This document shows positions 44,232-53,202 of a DNA stretch of 64,000 bases, piece by piece (the first letter of the stretch is position 1; every line of letters begins with the position of its first letter). The notes under the pieces are model-generated. The model saw only the letters and a list, made by a program, of their open reading frames with translations. It was not told where the DNA came from and searched no databases. The stretch is taken from contig DAISYQ010000001.1 of NCBI GenBank assembly GCA_036825195.1, positions 62,001 to 126,000 on the forward strand, in the 5' to 3' direction. The DNA is from UBA2210 sp036825195. Lineage in GTDB: Bacteria > Desulfobacterota > Syntrophia > Syntrophales > UBA2210. The position numbers and the translations under genes were made by a program.

Positions 44232-45578
44232 TTAATATGCACCGAACACGAGCGTAGGCAGCCACGTAATAATTTTCGGGAATACGGTAATAAGGAACAG
44301 TCCCACCAACTGAAGGATGACAAAAGGAATAATCCCTTTATAAACGTTCATCATTGTATATCCCTCGGGGGCGGCCCCCTTGAAGTAGAAGAGGGCATAT
44401 CCGAATGGTGGCGTCAGAAATGAGGTCTGGAGGTTGACACACATGAGCAGGGAGAACCACAGGGGATCGAATTCGAGTTCCAGCGCGATTGGCAGAAATA
44501 TCGGTACGGTAACAAGAAGAATGGCGGCCCAGTCAATAAATGCCCCCATGATAAATACGATGACCATCATGATAAAGAGGGCGAGCCATCTGTTGATGCC
44601 ACTCCCCACCAGAAGGTTGGAGACCACGTCACCTCCTCCGGCCCCCAGAAAGACAGAGGCAAAGAATTTTCCGCCTATAAAGAGCATCATAACCATGGAG
44701 GTGACCTTTATGGTCTGATAGCCTGAAGTTTTTACAACCTCCCAGTTGAGCTTACGCCGTATCAATGCGAGAAGCACAGCTCCCAACGCACCCATGCCGG
44801 CGGCTTCGGTAGGTGTTGCAACACCGCCAAGGATGGAGCCCATGACGATCAGGATGAGCGACAGGGGAGGGATAAGAGACTTGAGGGTCATACCCCATTT
44901 TTGGGCGGTAGTATATTGTGAAGCTTCTTCCTTGGTAATGGGTGGTCCAAGATCGGAATTTATTTTGCACCGTATGATGATATAGGCAAAATACAGTCCC
45001 GCGAGAAGCAGACCGGGGAATATGCCACCGGCAAAGAGCATGCCAACCGATGTTTCCTTCATGCCTGTCAGCCCCCCGTACACGACCATCATGATGCTTG
45101 GAGGGATGAGTATGCCAAGGGTACCCGCCGCGCAGATAACACCTGCGGTAAGTTCCTTCTGATACCCCTTGTTGAGCATTGCAGGGCTTGCGAGCAGGGT
45201 CATGGCAACAACCGATGCCCCGATGATTCCGGTAGAGGCGGCGAAGATGGTACAGACGACAACAACCGCCAAAGCCAACCCTCCCCTGATACCGCCGAGA
45301 ACGACATACATGGAATCGAACAGCTCCTCCGCAACCCCGGATCGATCGAGAACCTGAGCCATGTAGATAAACAAAGGAATCGCGACAAGAGTATAGTTGT
45401 TTGTCAATCCCCAGCAGATGTTCGCAAAGATATCAAATTGAGCGGGTATGTTAAATCCGTTTGAGATCAGTCCAAACACAGCGGATATGAACATAAGGGT
45501 ATACGCCAGAGGATGCCCCAAAACGATACAAACAATAAGCATACCGAACATAGTGATTGCAAATATTTCAGGAGACAT
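44232..45578 (-). CDS. dctM: TRAP transporter large permease, DctM family
   Basis: 448 residues, about 12 membrane helices. Signature segments include GVAEELFDSMYVVLGG, a CTIFAASTGIIGASVVAM stretch, GTLGILIPPSIMMVVYG and PTEAAGMGALGA. It is the ion-coupled translocation subunit. It overlaps dctQ by one base (TAATG). Together with DctQ and DctP it makes a complete DctPQM transporter. The substrate is probably a carboxylate, given the neighbouring lactate and fumarase genes. Confidence 0.94.
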   Translation of the reverse strand: MSPEIFAITMFGMLIVCIVLGHPLAYTLMFISAVFGLISNGFNIPAQFDIFANICWGLTNNYTLVAIPLFIYMAQVLDRSGVAEELFDSMYVVLGGIRGGLALAVVVVCTIFAASTGIIGASVVAMTLLASPAMLNKGYQKELTAGVICAAGTLGILIPPSIMMVVYGGLTGMKETSVGMLFAGGIFPGLLLAGLYFAYIIIRCKINSDLGPPITKEEASQYTTAQKWGMTLKSLIPPLSLILIVMGSILGGVATPTEAAGMGALGAVLLALIRRKLNWEVVKTSGYQTIKVTSMVMMLFIGGKFFASVFLGAGGGDVVSNLLVGSGINRWLALFIMMVIVFIMGAFIDWAAILLVTVPIFLPIALELEFDPLWFSLLMCVNLQTSFLTPPFGYALFYFKGAAPEGYTMMNVYKGIIPFVILQLVGLFLITVFPKIITWLPTLVFGAY

Positions 45579-46090
45579 TATTTATCCTCCTTTGCTATCG
45601 TTTTCAGCTGCCGTATCGTCTTGAGAAGGTTGGAGACATCCTGGAGCAGAAGAAAGAAAACACCCAGCGCCATTAAATCCTTATACGGCCATATATAGGG
45701 TGCCCAGCTCGTCCAGTTTTTTTCCAGATATCCCGTACTGGTTATGCCGAAGAGTGTCGTCCATATAAGAAGACCAATAAGAACAGGTAGAGAAATGATG
45801 AGATGGTTCAATATCTTGATTATCAGCTGCGTCTTCAACGGCATGCGGGTGACAAAAACATCAACCTTCACATGCCCGTCATAGTGGTCCATATAAGAAA
45901 GACCGAACATATAATGCATGCCGTAGATGAACATGGTCACTTCAAAGCCCCATATCGTCGGCCTGTTGAACCCATATCTCATGAATACTTCATAAACGAC
46001 AACGAAGAGGAGCGGTATGATAAGTAACGAAGCGATATTGCCCTGTTTCTCAACAAGCCAGTCAATCCCGCCTGATATTCTGTCAATCAT
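45578..46090 (-). CDS. dctQ: TRAP transporter small permease, DctQ family
   Basis: 170 residues with four membrane helices (about 17-36, 52-68, 90-112 and 130-150). The segments VYEVFMRYGFNRPTIW and HVKVDVFVTRMP are typical of DctQ proteins. It is the small subunit that pairs with DctM. It lies 153 bases downstream of dctP, and that gap holds a GC-rich hairpin. Confidence 0.92.
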   Translation of the reverse strand: MIDRISGGIDWLVEKQGNIASLLIIPLLFVVVYEVFMRYGFNRPTIWGFEVTMFIYGMHYMFGLSYMDHYDGHVKVDVFVTRMPLKTQLIIKILNHLIISLPVLIGLLIWTTLFGITSTGYLEKNWTSWAPYIWPYKDLMALGVFFLLLQDVSNLLKTIRQLKTIAKEDK

Positions 46091-46140
46091 AATAGTACCT
46101 CACTGGTGGTGCGTCTGCCTTGTATACATATTTTAAAAGA

Positions 46141-46172
46141 TTCCCCCCTCCCCTTTAATGAGGAAGGGGGAA
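46141..46172 (-). repeat. GC-rich hairpin between dctP and dctQ
   Basis: TTCCCCCCTCC and GGAAGGGGGAA pair over about ten positions with one mismatch around a CCTTTAATGA loop. No T-run follows, so it is more like an mRNA stabiliser protecting the dctP message. The TAXI operon at the left edge has a hairpin in the same place relative to its receptor gene. Confidence 0.55.
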
Positions 46173-46243
46173 ATGATGAATTCCATTCAATAGGTATCAG
46201 CAACAACGTGCATGCCACCATCACGCGCCGCATCTATCTACGG

Positions 46244-47395
46244 TTATTGATAATGTTTTCCCTTGAGATACATTTCTCTGGGCCAGGGAGCCACACCGGA
46301 CTTCATCTCCCTCCAATCTGCGTAATCGTTCTTGAAGGCTTCTTGAGATTCAAGCATCTTCTTGACATCGGGATTCTTTGCGGCAAGTTCATCCATGTAT
46401 TTGAAAGACTGTTTCGCAAATTCGTTCATGGCCTCATCGGTCATCTTCACAAATTCAACCTTTTTCTTGAAAAGCTCGATGGCCTTTGCGTTCAGGTTCT
46501 GAATCCACCACAGGCTCCAGGCCTGGGTTTCCTGGGCACAAATCTTGACAATCCATTTCAGGTCTTCGGGCAGACCGGCCCATTTTTCCTTGTTAATGAA
46601 GAGGGCGCATTGAATCCCCGGTTGATGGACGCCGGGTTCAATAACGTATTTTGTGATATCGTCAAAGCCCATGGGATAATTCATGGCGGGGGAAGAAAAC
46701 TCGCCGGCATCAATGACTCCTCGCTCCAGGGCAAGATAAATTTCTCCACCGGGAAGCGGAGAGACGGAGGCGCCCATCCTGTTCAGGATGTCCATGTACC
46801 AGCCCACGGTCCTGATCCTCATACCCTTGAAATCAGCCATGGTTGAGGCCTTTTTGTTCGAAGCCAGCCCAAGTTCCTGGTCACACTGACCGGCAGGGAA
46901 TGCAACCATGTTGTAACGGCCGTACAGTTCGTCCATCATTTCGGCGCCACCCCGCTCATAGAGCCAGATGTTATACCCTTCAGCATCAAGGCCGAATGGC
47001 GTTGATGCCAAGGCGACGAAGGCTTCGTTTTTCCCCTTCCAGTAACCGGGCCAGTCATGCCCGCAGTCGGCAGATCCCTTGCTGACAGCATCGAAGCACT
47101 GCATGGCGGGAACAAGCTCACCAGCCGAGAATACCTTGATATTCAGGCGGCCACCGGAGGCAAGGCGAACACTGTCAGCAAAATGGACACAGATATCGTA
47201 GAAGAGGAGCCCTTTGGACCAGGGCATGACCATCTTCCAGTTAATCTTGTCTGCTGAAACGTCTACGTTGAGTTTCTTAACGGCTTCGTGCCTTTGATCA
47301 ATACCGAACTTTTCACGCTTTGCGGCCGTAGAAAGGGTAGCCGTAAAACAAATAATGAGTACTAAGCTCAACAATACGGTTAAAGCTTTTTTCAT
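46244..47395 (-). CDS. dctP: TRAP transporter periplasmic receptor, DctP family
   Basis: 383 residues from the ATG at 47395, preceded by AGGAGG; a longer frame to 47443 starts without a ribosome-binding site. It has a signal peptide (LIICFTATLSTAAKRE). Family segments include FADSVRLASGGRLNIKVFSAGELVP, FKGMRIRTVGWYMDILNRMG and the ligand-contacting Arg-containing LGLASNKKASTMADFKGMRIR region. It delivers an organic acid to DctQM. It is somewhat longer than typical DctP; the mature N terminus has an extra 40-residue segment. Confidence 0.92.
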   Translation of the reverse strand: MKKALTVLLSLVLIICFTATLSTAAKREKFGIDQRHEAVKKLNVDVSADKINWKMVMPWSKGLLFYDICVHFADSVRLASGGRLNIKVFSAGELVPAMQCFDAVSKGSADCGHDWPGYWKGKNEAFVALASTPFGLDAEGYNIWLYERGGAEMMDELYGRYNMVAFPAGQCDQELGLASNKKASTMADFKGMRIRTVGWYMDILNRMGASVSPLPGGEIYLALERGVIDAGEFSSPAMNYPMGFDDITKYVIEPGVHQPGIQCALFINKEKWAGLPEDLKWIVKICAQETQAWSLWWIQNLNAKAIELFKKKVEFVKMTDEAMNEFAKQSFKYMDELAAKNPDVKKMLESQEAFKNDYADWREMKSGVAPWPREMYLKGKHYQ

Positions 47396-47897
47396 TTTTC
47401 TCCTCCTTTTTTTATCAATGGAAAAACGTATCGAAGAGTTCAACCTACTTCTGTAACCCCATCACCCCCCTTCTCTGCGAATAGTGTGCGGCAGTATCTC
47501 TGCGTCCACCAAAGAGGGGAAGGTTGAAAAACAATACAATCGCAAGGAACGTTAGATCGATAGGAGCTATTCGTCAGATCAGAACAGTAAGATGGGACCA
47601 TACCCCCCAATATGGTAATACCACTGCTAACACAAAGGGAAACCGGGGTCAAGAAAAAATTCAATGCGGGTAGCTCATCCCATCCGATTTCAAATAATTA
47701 TTTGATTTTTATAGGATAATTAATTTTAATTCTTGATTGCCTGCTTTACGTATTAATGATATTGTGAAAATTCATTAGATCATTTAATGGTCTGACCATT
47801 AGGTCATAAAATGCCTGCCTCCGCATTTAATTAATGCATTTACAGATAATATAATGTATGAATTTGTAGCGCACCGAAACAGGAAGGATTGACGAAT
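47396..47897. other. Divergent promoter region dctP / FadR-type regulator
   Basis: About 500 bases without genes. The right half (47690-47850) is strongly AT-rich and contains the operator at 47786-47800. Both the dct operon (leftwards) and the regulator gene (rightwards) must start here. Confidence 0.6.
47786..47800. promoter_or_regulatory. FadR-subfamily operator
   Basis: AATGGTCTGACCATT is a perfect inverted repeat with a three-base centre. Its core TGGTCTGACCA exactly fits the TNGTNNNACNA pattern known for FadR-type GntR regulators (FadR, LldR, PdhR). The gene for such a regulator starts 98 bases to the right, which argues for autoregulation and control of dctPQM. Confidence 0.65.
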
Positions 47898-48617
47898 ATG
47901 AAACTCTCTCCAATCAAACCGAAACGAATCTCCGACCAGGTCTTTGATCAGCTGCAGGATTTCATTCTCCGCGGAAAGTTGAATCCGGGTGAGCGAATCA
48001 TGTCGGAACGGGAACTCTCCACCGCCTTCGACGTAAGCCGCACGTCTGTTCGGGAGGCGATCAACAGACTCACAACCATGGGGTTTCTCGAACAGAGGCA
48101 GGGGCGCGGCACGTTTGTCAGTCTTCCCTCATTCGAGAAAAAGAATGCGCTCGCTGTCGTGATGCAGGGGAAACACGTATCCCTTGAAGATCTCCTTGAG
48201 GTACGCATGGGGCTTGAATGTAACGCGACCTATCTCGCTGCCGAGCGGGCAAACGAAAAAGACATCTACCTCATGCGACAGAGCGTAAAAATACTGGAAG
48301 AGTCAACCGAAAAGGGGATTATGAATGCGGATGCGGACGTATCATTCCACATGGCAATAGCATATGCCACGAGAAACTCCGTACATATCCAGATCATGAG
48401 GGACCTGTATGATTATCTCCGCGTCGGCATTACGGAGAACCAGTACCACCTACTCGATGGTGCCAACGAGATGAAAGAGATTGTCAAGCAGCATATCCAG
48501 ATCACCGACATGATCGACAAACACGATCCGGAACTCGCATACCAAGCCATGTTTTCCCATCTCCGCTTCTGCCTGGATTTCGTCAAGACCAAGAAGCAGA
48601 GCATGGCACAGGCATAA
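47898..48617 (+). CDS. GntR-family (FadR subfamily) transcriptional regulator
   Basis: 239 residues from the ATG at 47898, preceded by AGGAAGG; a TTG three codons earlier is less likely. N-terminal winged helix with GERIMSERELSTAFDVSRTSVREAINRL split by the usual turn, and GRGTFVS at its end. The all-helical FCD effector domain has the metal-ligand pattern D...H...H (near DVSFHMAIA and the later HLRFCLDF). It resembles LldR/PdhR-like sensors of lactate or pyruvate. It is divergent from dctPQM and convergent with fumarase. I infer that it controls the carboxylate uptake genes. Confidence 0.9.
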   Translation: MKLSPIKPKRISDQVFDQLQDFILRGKLNPGERIMSERELSTAFDVSRTSVREAINRLTTMGFLEQRQGRGTFVSLPSFEKKNALAVVMQGKHVSLEDLLEVRMGLECNATYLAAERANEKDIYLMRQSVKILEESTEKGIMNADADVSFHMAIAYATRNSVHIQIMRDLYDYLRVGITENQYHLLDGANEMKEIVKQHIQITDMIDKHDPELAYQAMFSHLRFCLDFVKTKKQSMAQA

Positions 48618-48631
48618 ATCCTACCGGACTC

Positions 48632-49192
48632 TTAACGGACCCTTGTGTTGCGGCTCACCGCATCATCGTAGAGATCCCCGCCCTTCGTATCATTGATGAC
48701 GATCAACGGAAAATCCTTTATCTCCAGGCGCATGATTGCCTCGGGTCCGAGATCCTCGTAGGCTATAACTTCCGCCTTTGTTATGCATGAGGACATGAGG
48801 GCGGCAATACCCCCCATGGCACCGAAATAGACGGCCTTGTATTTCATAATTGCCGCTTTAACCTCATCGGATCGTTTTCCCTTACCGATCATTCCTCTCA
48901 GCCCTGCCCGCATCAGTTCGGGGGCGAAGGCATCCATCCGGTAGCTCGTCGTCGGTCCTATGGAGCCTATGATCCGACCGGGACCCGGGGGTGTAGGGGC
49001 CGCATAGAAAATCGTTTCTCCTTCAATTTTTATGGGAAAGTCCTTTCCTTCGGCCAGCAGGTTGAAGAGCCTCTTGTGCGCCGTATCCCTGCCGGTGATG
49101 ATACTTCCGTTCAGGAGGACCCTGTCGCCGGTACGCAGGGCTTCACAGATTTCTTTCGTTATGGGTGTATGAATTGTAATCGGATTTTTCAT
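48632..49192 (-). CDS. fumB: Fumarate hydratase class I, beta subunit (or L(+)-tartrate dehydratase beta)
   Basis: 186 residues from the ATG at 49192, seven bases after the alpha-subunit stop; a longer frame overlaps the alpha gene. It has the GSIITGRDTAHKRL segment, GPTTSYRMDAFAPELM and YFGAMGGIAALMSSCI, the mark of the C-terminal half of class I fumarases. With the alpha subunit it forms an oxygen-sensitive 4Fe-4S hydratase that interconverts fumarate and malate. Tartrate dehydratase cannot be excluded by eye. Confidence 0.9.
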   Translation of the reverse strand: MKNPITIHTPITKEICEALRTGDRVLLNGSIITGRDTAHKRLFNLLAEGKDFPIKIEGETIFYAAPTPPGPGRIIGSIGPTTSYRMDAFAPELMRAGLRGMIGKGKRSDEVKAAIMKYKAVYFGAMGGIAALMSSCITKAEVIAYEDLGPEAIMRLEIKDFPLIVINDTKGGDLYDDAVSRNTRVR

Positions 49193-49199
49193 TCGTATC

Positions 49200-50051
49200 T
49201 CAGATGGTAGCCTCTTTATGGCGCGCAACGTGGCACTGAATATTGACCGTCACCGGAAGGCTCGCGATATGGCAGGGCATCATCTCCACATGCACGGCAA
49301 GGGCGGTGGTGGTGCCGCCGTATCCCTGGGGACCGATGCCGAGTTTATTGATCTCCGTGAGCGTTTCCCCTTCGAGTTCCGACAGCCGTGCATCAAACCG
49401 GTTCGGTTCTCCCACGGGGCGAGCGAGTGCCTTTTTCGCGAGCAGCGCCGATTTTTCAATCGACCCCCCTATCCCCACTCCGACGATCACCGGCGGACAC
49501 GGATTGGGCCCGGCCTGCTGCACCATTTGTACGATATGGTTCTTTATGCCCTCGAGACCCGATGACGGGAGCAGCATGACGGAACTGCTCATGTTTTCGC
49601 TTCCGCCCCCCTTCGGCATGGCAATAATATGTATCTTGTCCCCCGGAACGATCTCCGTGTGGATAATTGCGGGCGTATTGTCGCCGGTGTTCGCTCTCGT
49701 GATCGGATCGCAGACGGATTTCCTCAGGAAGCCTTCGGTGTACGCCCTCCGAACCCCCTCCTGTACGGCTTCGTTGAAATCGCCGCCCGTCACATGAACA
49801 TCCTGCCCTATTTCCACGAATACGACCGCAAGACCGGTATCCTGACAAAGGGGGAGCGTCGTCTCTTTCGCTATCTGCGCGTTCTCAATAATCTTGTCGA
49901 GGGCATATCGGGCAAGCTCCTCATGTTCCGATTCTGCGGCTCGTCGAACGGCGGACAGGACATCTTCGCCAAGATCCGAACTCGCTTTGATGAAGAGATT
50001 CTTGACCATATCGGTAATGAGGGTAGTTGGTATTTCTCTGATGGTATCCAT
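49200..50051 (-). CDS. fumA: Fumarate hydratase class I, alpha subunit
   Basis: 283 residues. Cysteines for the catalytic 4Fe-4S cluster are visible in LPLCQDTGLA, AGPNPCPPVIVG and VNIQCHVARH. MPKGGGSENMSS and GIGGSIEKSALLAKKAL are family segments. The first gene of the fumAB pair, nine bases downstream of recR in the same direction, so it may be co-transcribed with the recR-dnaX group. It is typical of strict anaerobes that use the two-subunit enzyme. Confidence 0.92.
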   Translation of the reverse strand: MDTIREIPTTLITDMVKNLFIKASSDLGEDVLSAVRRAAESEHEELARYALDKIIENAQIAKETTLPLCQDTGLAVVFVEIGQDVHVTGGDFNEAVQEGVRRAYTEGFLRKSVCDPITRANTGDNTPAIIHTEIVPGDKIHIIAMPKGGGSENMSSSVMLLPSSGLEGIKNHIVQMVQQAGPNPCPPVIVGVGIGGSIEKSALLAKKALARPVGEPNRFDARLSELEGETLTEINKLGIGPQGYGGTTTALAVHVEMMPCHIASLPVTVNIQCHVARHKEATI

Positions 50052-50060
50052 GATTCGGCC

Positions 50061-50660
50061 TTACATCCCACGGCGGAACTCGATGGCCTTTGTCATGGTC
50101 ATCCGGTCCACATATTTCAGATCGCCCCCTATTGGAATACCGAAGGCTATCCTGCTGATCCTGACATCTTTCCCCTGCAGGAGCTTCGTGATGAGAAGGG
50201 CCGTCGACTCCCCTTGGACGCTCGGGTTGGTTGCCAGGATGACTTCCTTGATGCCGTTGTCGGATATCCGGTCTATCAATTCACGGAGCCGCAGGGATTC
50301 GGGTCCGATCCCGTCACCGGGCGAAAGAACACCGTGAAGCACGTGATACATTCCCCTGAATCCCCCGCTTTCTTCGATGGCAACAAGGGAATCCGGGTCT
50401 TCGACAACGCATATGACATCCCTGTCTCTCGCGGGGTCACCGCATATTTCACACACATCGCTTTCGGAGAGGTTGAAACAGATGGAACAGAACCGGATCT
50501 TTTTCTTAACTTCTATGATGCTTTCGGCAAGTCTGGTAGCATCTTGCTCGGAAGAATACAGGAGAAACGTAGCCAGTCGCGTAGCCGTTTTCTCACCTAT
50601 TCCGGGAAACCTGGATAACTCTTTTATAAGACGCCGGATAGGAGGCGCGTAACCTGTCAT
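50061..50660 (-). CDS. recR: Recombination protein RecR
   Basis: 199 residues. Helix-hairpin-helix region (LSRFPGIGEKTATRLATFLL), a four-cysteine zinc finger (CSICFNLSESDVCEIC) and a Toprim domain (CVVEDPDSLVAIE). It acts with RecF/RecO in daughter-strand gap repair. It forms the classic dnaX-ybaB-recR cluster on the minus strand. Confidence 0.96.
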   Translation of the reverse strand: MTGYAPPIRRLIKELSRFPGIGEKTATRLATFLLYSSEQDATRLAESIIEVKKKIRFCSICFNLSESDVCEICGDPARDRDVICVVEDPDSLVAIEESGGFRGMYHVLHGVLSPGDGIGPESLRLRELIDRISDNGIKEVILATNPSVQGESTALLITKLLQGKDVRISRIAFGIPIGGDLKYVDRMTMTKAIEFRRGM

Positions 50661-50773
50661 ATGTTGGGACCTTTCATTGTAACACCGTCAGAGTCAGTAG
50701 TATCGGCACAAGGAGCAACGCGGGGTTTACGGATCTGTAACGAGAAGATCAAAACCCAAAATCCGCAATGGGG

Positions 50774-51094
50774 CTACATCAGTCCGGGAATGTTGAAGCC
50801 GCCTGTTATCTTTGCCATCTCCTCCTGGGCCATTTCCTGCGCCTTACGAACCCCTTCGTTCACCGCCGCCACGATAAGATCCTGCAACATCTCGATATCT
50901 TCCGGATCGACCACGTCTTTTTCGATCCTCAGCGATACAAGTTCATGTTTTCCGTTGACAATGGCGGTGACCATCCCTCCGCCGGATGTCGCCTCCACCG
51001 TTTTGGCCTCCAGCTCCTCCTGCACGCGCATCATCTTCGCCTGCATCTGCTGGGCCTGTTTCATTATTTTCCCCATGTTATTCGACAATTTCAC
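50774..51094 (-). CDS. ybaB: Nucleoid-associated protein YbaB/EbfC
   Basis: 106 residues. The annotated GTG at 51094 overlaps the dnaX stop (TAGTG), but AGGAGG is only two bases before it; a TTG at 51088 or the ATG at codon 7 may be the true start. The helix MGKIMKQAQQMQAKMMRVQEE and the beta segment with ATSGGGMVTAIVNGKHELVS are characteristic of this DNA-binding dimer. It lies between dnaX and recR, as in many bacteria. Confidence 0.93.
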   Translation of the reverse strand: MKLSNNMGKIMKQAQQMQAKMMRVQEELEAKTVEATSGGGMVTAIVNGKHELVSLRIEKDVVDPEDIEMLQDLIVAAVNEGVRKAQEMAQEEMAKITGGFNIPGLM

Positions 51095-52791
51095 TACCTC
51101 CTTGGACCATTTATTCTGACATCCAGTATTTCAGCACCTTCAAATACATCCATAACCTTCTGCACAAGCGGATGCTGCAGCGCCTCGTTTTTGACATTGT
51201 TGGCAGAGCCATTGGGACCTGATCCGTTGGCCCCGGTATTATTTGTTTCTTTTTCCAATAGGTGGATATTTACCGCCGTGCTCTTCCCGAGGAATTCTCC
51301 CGTTATCCGCGTCAGGATGTCCATCTGGGGAGCACTTTGTATATCGTCCAGAAAGATATAATCTTTCGGAAATCCTATGGTGAGGCAATCATCCTCATAG
51401 CTAAGGAATGTCCCGTTGCTGATCTTCGAACTTAAAGGAGGATGTTTCCTTTTAATAAAATTCCTCAGGTCATTCCAGAGACTGTCGTCGGACTTTTTCC
51501 CGTAGGTACCGGCATTCTGTTTACGGTTATTCTCCGCATCGACCGTCCGATCAGAATACCAATCGGTATCCACCGGACCTGCGGCTTCTTTCCGACGCGC
51601 TGCGGCGATCTGCGGTCCGCCGCCTCCGGCAAGCCTTTTTTCAAGACTTTCCATCCTTGCAATGATTTCGTCAACAGGTATCAACGGTTCAAGATACGCC
51701 ATCTTGACCACGGTATACTCAAAGTTCAGGCGTGGTTCCATGCTTCTGCGTATTTCATTCTCCTCCTCCATCAGTATGTCCAGGAGACGCTGAATGGTAT
51801 CCCTCGATACATCCTGTACACGCTTTTTCAGATCTTCTACTTCCTGATCGGGAAGATCGTTCAGCACAAGACGCTCCTTGGAGGCGCCGTCCCCTTCCAG
51901 TATCTTCAGGGCAAGCAGATTCATGAAATGGCCCAGAAACATCTGATAAAAGTGCTTGATATCCGCGCCCGAATAGTAGGCCTCGTCTATGATTTCCAAG
52001 CACTTACCTGCCTCACGGGCGAGAACGGCACCGGCAAGTTCGGATATAAGGCGCCTGTCCTTCAGGTCGAGGAGTTCTTCTATATCGCCGTCCCTGATCT
52101 CTTTTCCGGCGTACGAGATGACCTGGTCGAAGATGCTCTGTGCGTCCCTCAGGCTTCCTTCGCCTTCCCGGGCGATCCATGCCAAACCCGCTTCACTGAT
52201 CTGTATACCGTCTTCCCTTGCTATGTTTCCCAGATTGCCCGCAATCTGCCTGACGGATATCCTCTTAAAATCAAAGTGCTGGCACCGGGAGAGGATTGTG
52301 GCGGGAACCTTATAGATCTCCGTCGTGGCAAACACAAACATAACGTGGGGAGGGGGCTCTTCCAGTGTCTTGAGGAGGGCGTTGAAGGCCGGAGTGGTCA
52401 GCATGTGGACTTCGTCAATGATATATATCTTGTAGCGTGAGGACACCGGGGAAAATTTGATATTTTCCCGCAGTTCCCGTATCTCATCTATCCCCCTGTT
52501 GGATGCACCGTCGATCTCGCGTACATCCAGAGATACACCTTCCGTAATCTCCCTGCAGTTCGGGCATTGATTGCACGGCTTCTCCGTGGGTCCGTGCTCA
52601 CAGTTGAGCGCTTTAGCCAGTATACGCGCCACCGATGTTTTGCCTGTTCCCCGGGGACCACTGAAGATATAGGCGTGAGCGATACGATCAAGGTTGACGG
52701 CGTTTCTGAGCGTCTTGACAACGTGATCCTGTCCTACAACGTCTTCAAATACCTGGGGTCTCCATTTTCTTGCAAGGACAAGATATTCCAT
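51094..52791 (-). CDS. dnaX: DNA polymerase III subunit gamma/tau
   Basis: 565 residues from the ATG at 52791 (MEYLVLARKWRP), the typical start; the frame is open a little further into the gap. Walker A GPRGTGKTS (near 44-52), the zinc-binding CEHGPTEKPCNQCPNC region, DEVHML and the SRCQHFDF sensor/arginine region, then domain III and a C-terminal tau-like part with a low-complexity linker (near 390-450). It is the clamp-loader motor. I saw no A7-type slippery site, so a shorter gamma form by frameshift is not evident. Confidence 0.95.
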   Translation of the reverse strand: MEYLVLARKWRPQVFEDVVGQDHVVKTLRNAVNLDRIAHAYIFSGPRGTGKTSVARILAKALNCEHGPTEKPCNQCPNCREITEGVSLDVREIDGASNRGIDEIRELRENIKFSPVSSRYKIYIIDEVHMLTTPAFNALLKTLEEPPPHVMFVFATTEIYKVPATILSRCQHFDFKRISVRQIAGNLGNIAREDGIQISEAGLAWIAREGEGSLRDAQSIFDQVISYAGKEIRDGDIEELLDLKDRRLISELAGAVLAREAGKCLEIIDEAYYSGADIKHFYQMFLGHFMNLLALKILEGDGASKERLVLNDLPDQEVEDLKKRVQDVSRDTIQRLLDILMEEENEIRRSMEPRLNFEYTVVKMAYLEPLIPVDEIIARMESLEKRLAGGGGPQIAAARRKEAAGPVDTDWYSDRTVDAENNRKQNAGTYGKKSDDSLWNDLRNFIKRKHPPLSSKISNGTFLSYEDDCLTIGFPKDYIFLDDIQSAPQMDILTRITGEFLGKSTAVNIHLLEKETNNTGANGSGPNGSANNVKNEALQHPLVQKVMDVFEGAEILDVRINGPRR

Positions 52792-52832
52792 GCGTGCGCC
52801 TACTGCGGATGGACACAAAACAATAAAAAACT

Positions 52833-52932
52833 GACAGCCGGGAAGCCCGTAGCAAACGTTGAAATCGCTGCCGCTGCTTCCTTCCGGACCTGACGGGGTT
52901 CACAATTCACCGTTCCACGGGGTCCGGCTGCC
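52833..52932 (-). ncRNA. ffs: Signal recognition particle RNA, small bacterial type
   Basis: The minus strand contains the hallmark apical domain CAGGTCCGGAAGGAAGCAGC. The outer arms GGCAGCCGG and CCGGCTGTC pair (nine pairs, one G-U), which sets the ends at about 100 nt. A T-rich run follows at 52824-52831. It lies between tRNA-Ser and dnaX, a usual place. It pairs with Ffh for membrane protein targeting. Confidence 0.93.
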
Positions 52933-52940
52933 ATACTGAA

Positions 52941-53034
<94 letters not shown>

Positions 53035-53072
53035 GGATCTATCGGTCAGGGCTTGCAAGCCCAGTATGTTTA

Positions 53073-53166
53073 TGGCGGAGAGAGGGGGATTCGAACCCCC
53101 GTGAGGGCTTGTGGCCCCCAAATCGATTTCGAGTCGATCCCGTTACGACCACTTCGGTATCTCTCC
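53073..53166 (-). tRNA. tRNA-Ser (anticodon CGA)
   Basis: 94 bases with encoded CCA and a long variable arm. Acceptor GGAGAGA pairs with TCTCTCC, and the anticodon loop reads CT-CGA-AA. It forms a tandem with the GGA tRNA-Ser; the acceptor and T arms are identical, suggesting duplication. Confidence 0.94.
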
Positions 53167-53202
53167 GCGTAAAAAAAGACTACCTAATTACTGAACTCGC
53201 CT

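Noticed and set aside
51400..51600. Possible programmed frameshift in dnaX giving gamma
   Set aside because: The region has only an A5 run and no A7-type slippery sequence with a following hairpin.
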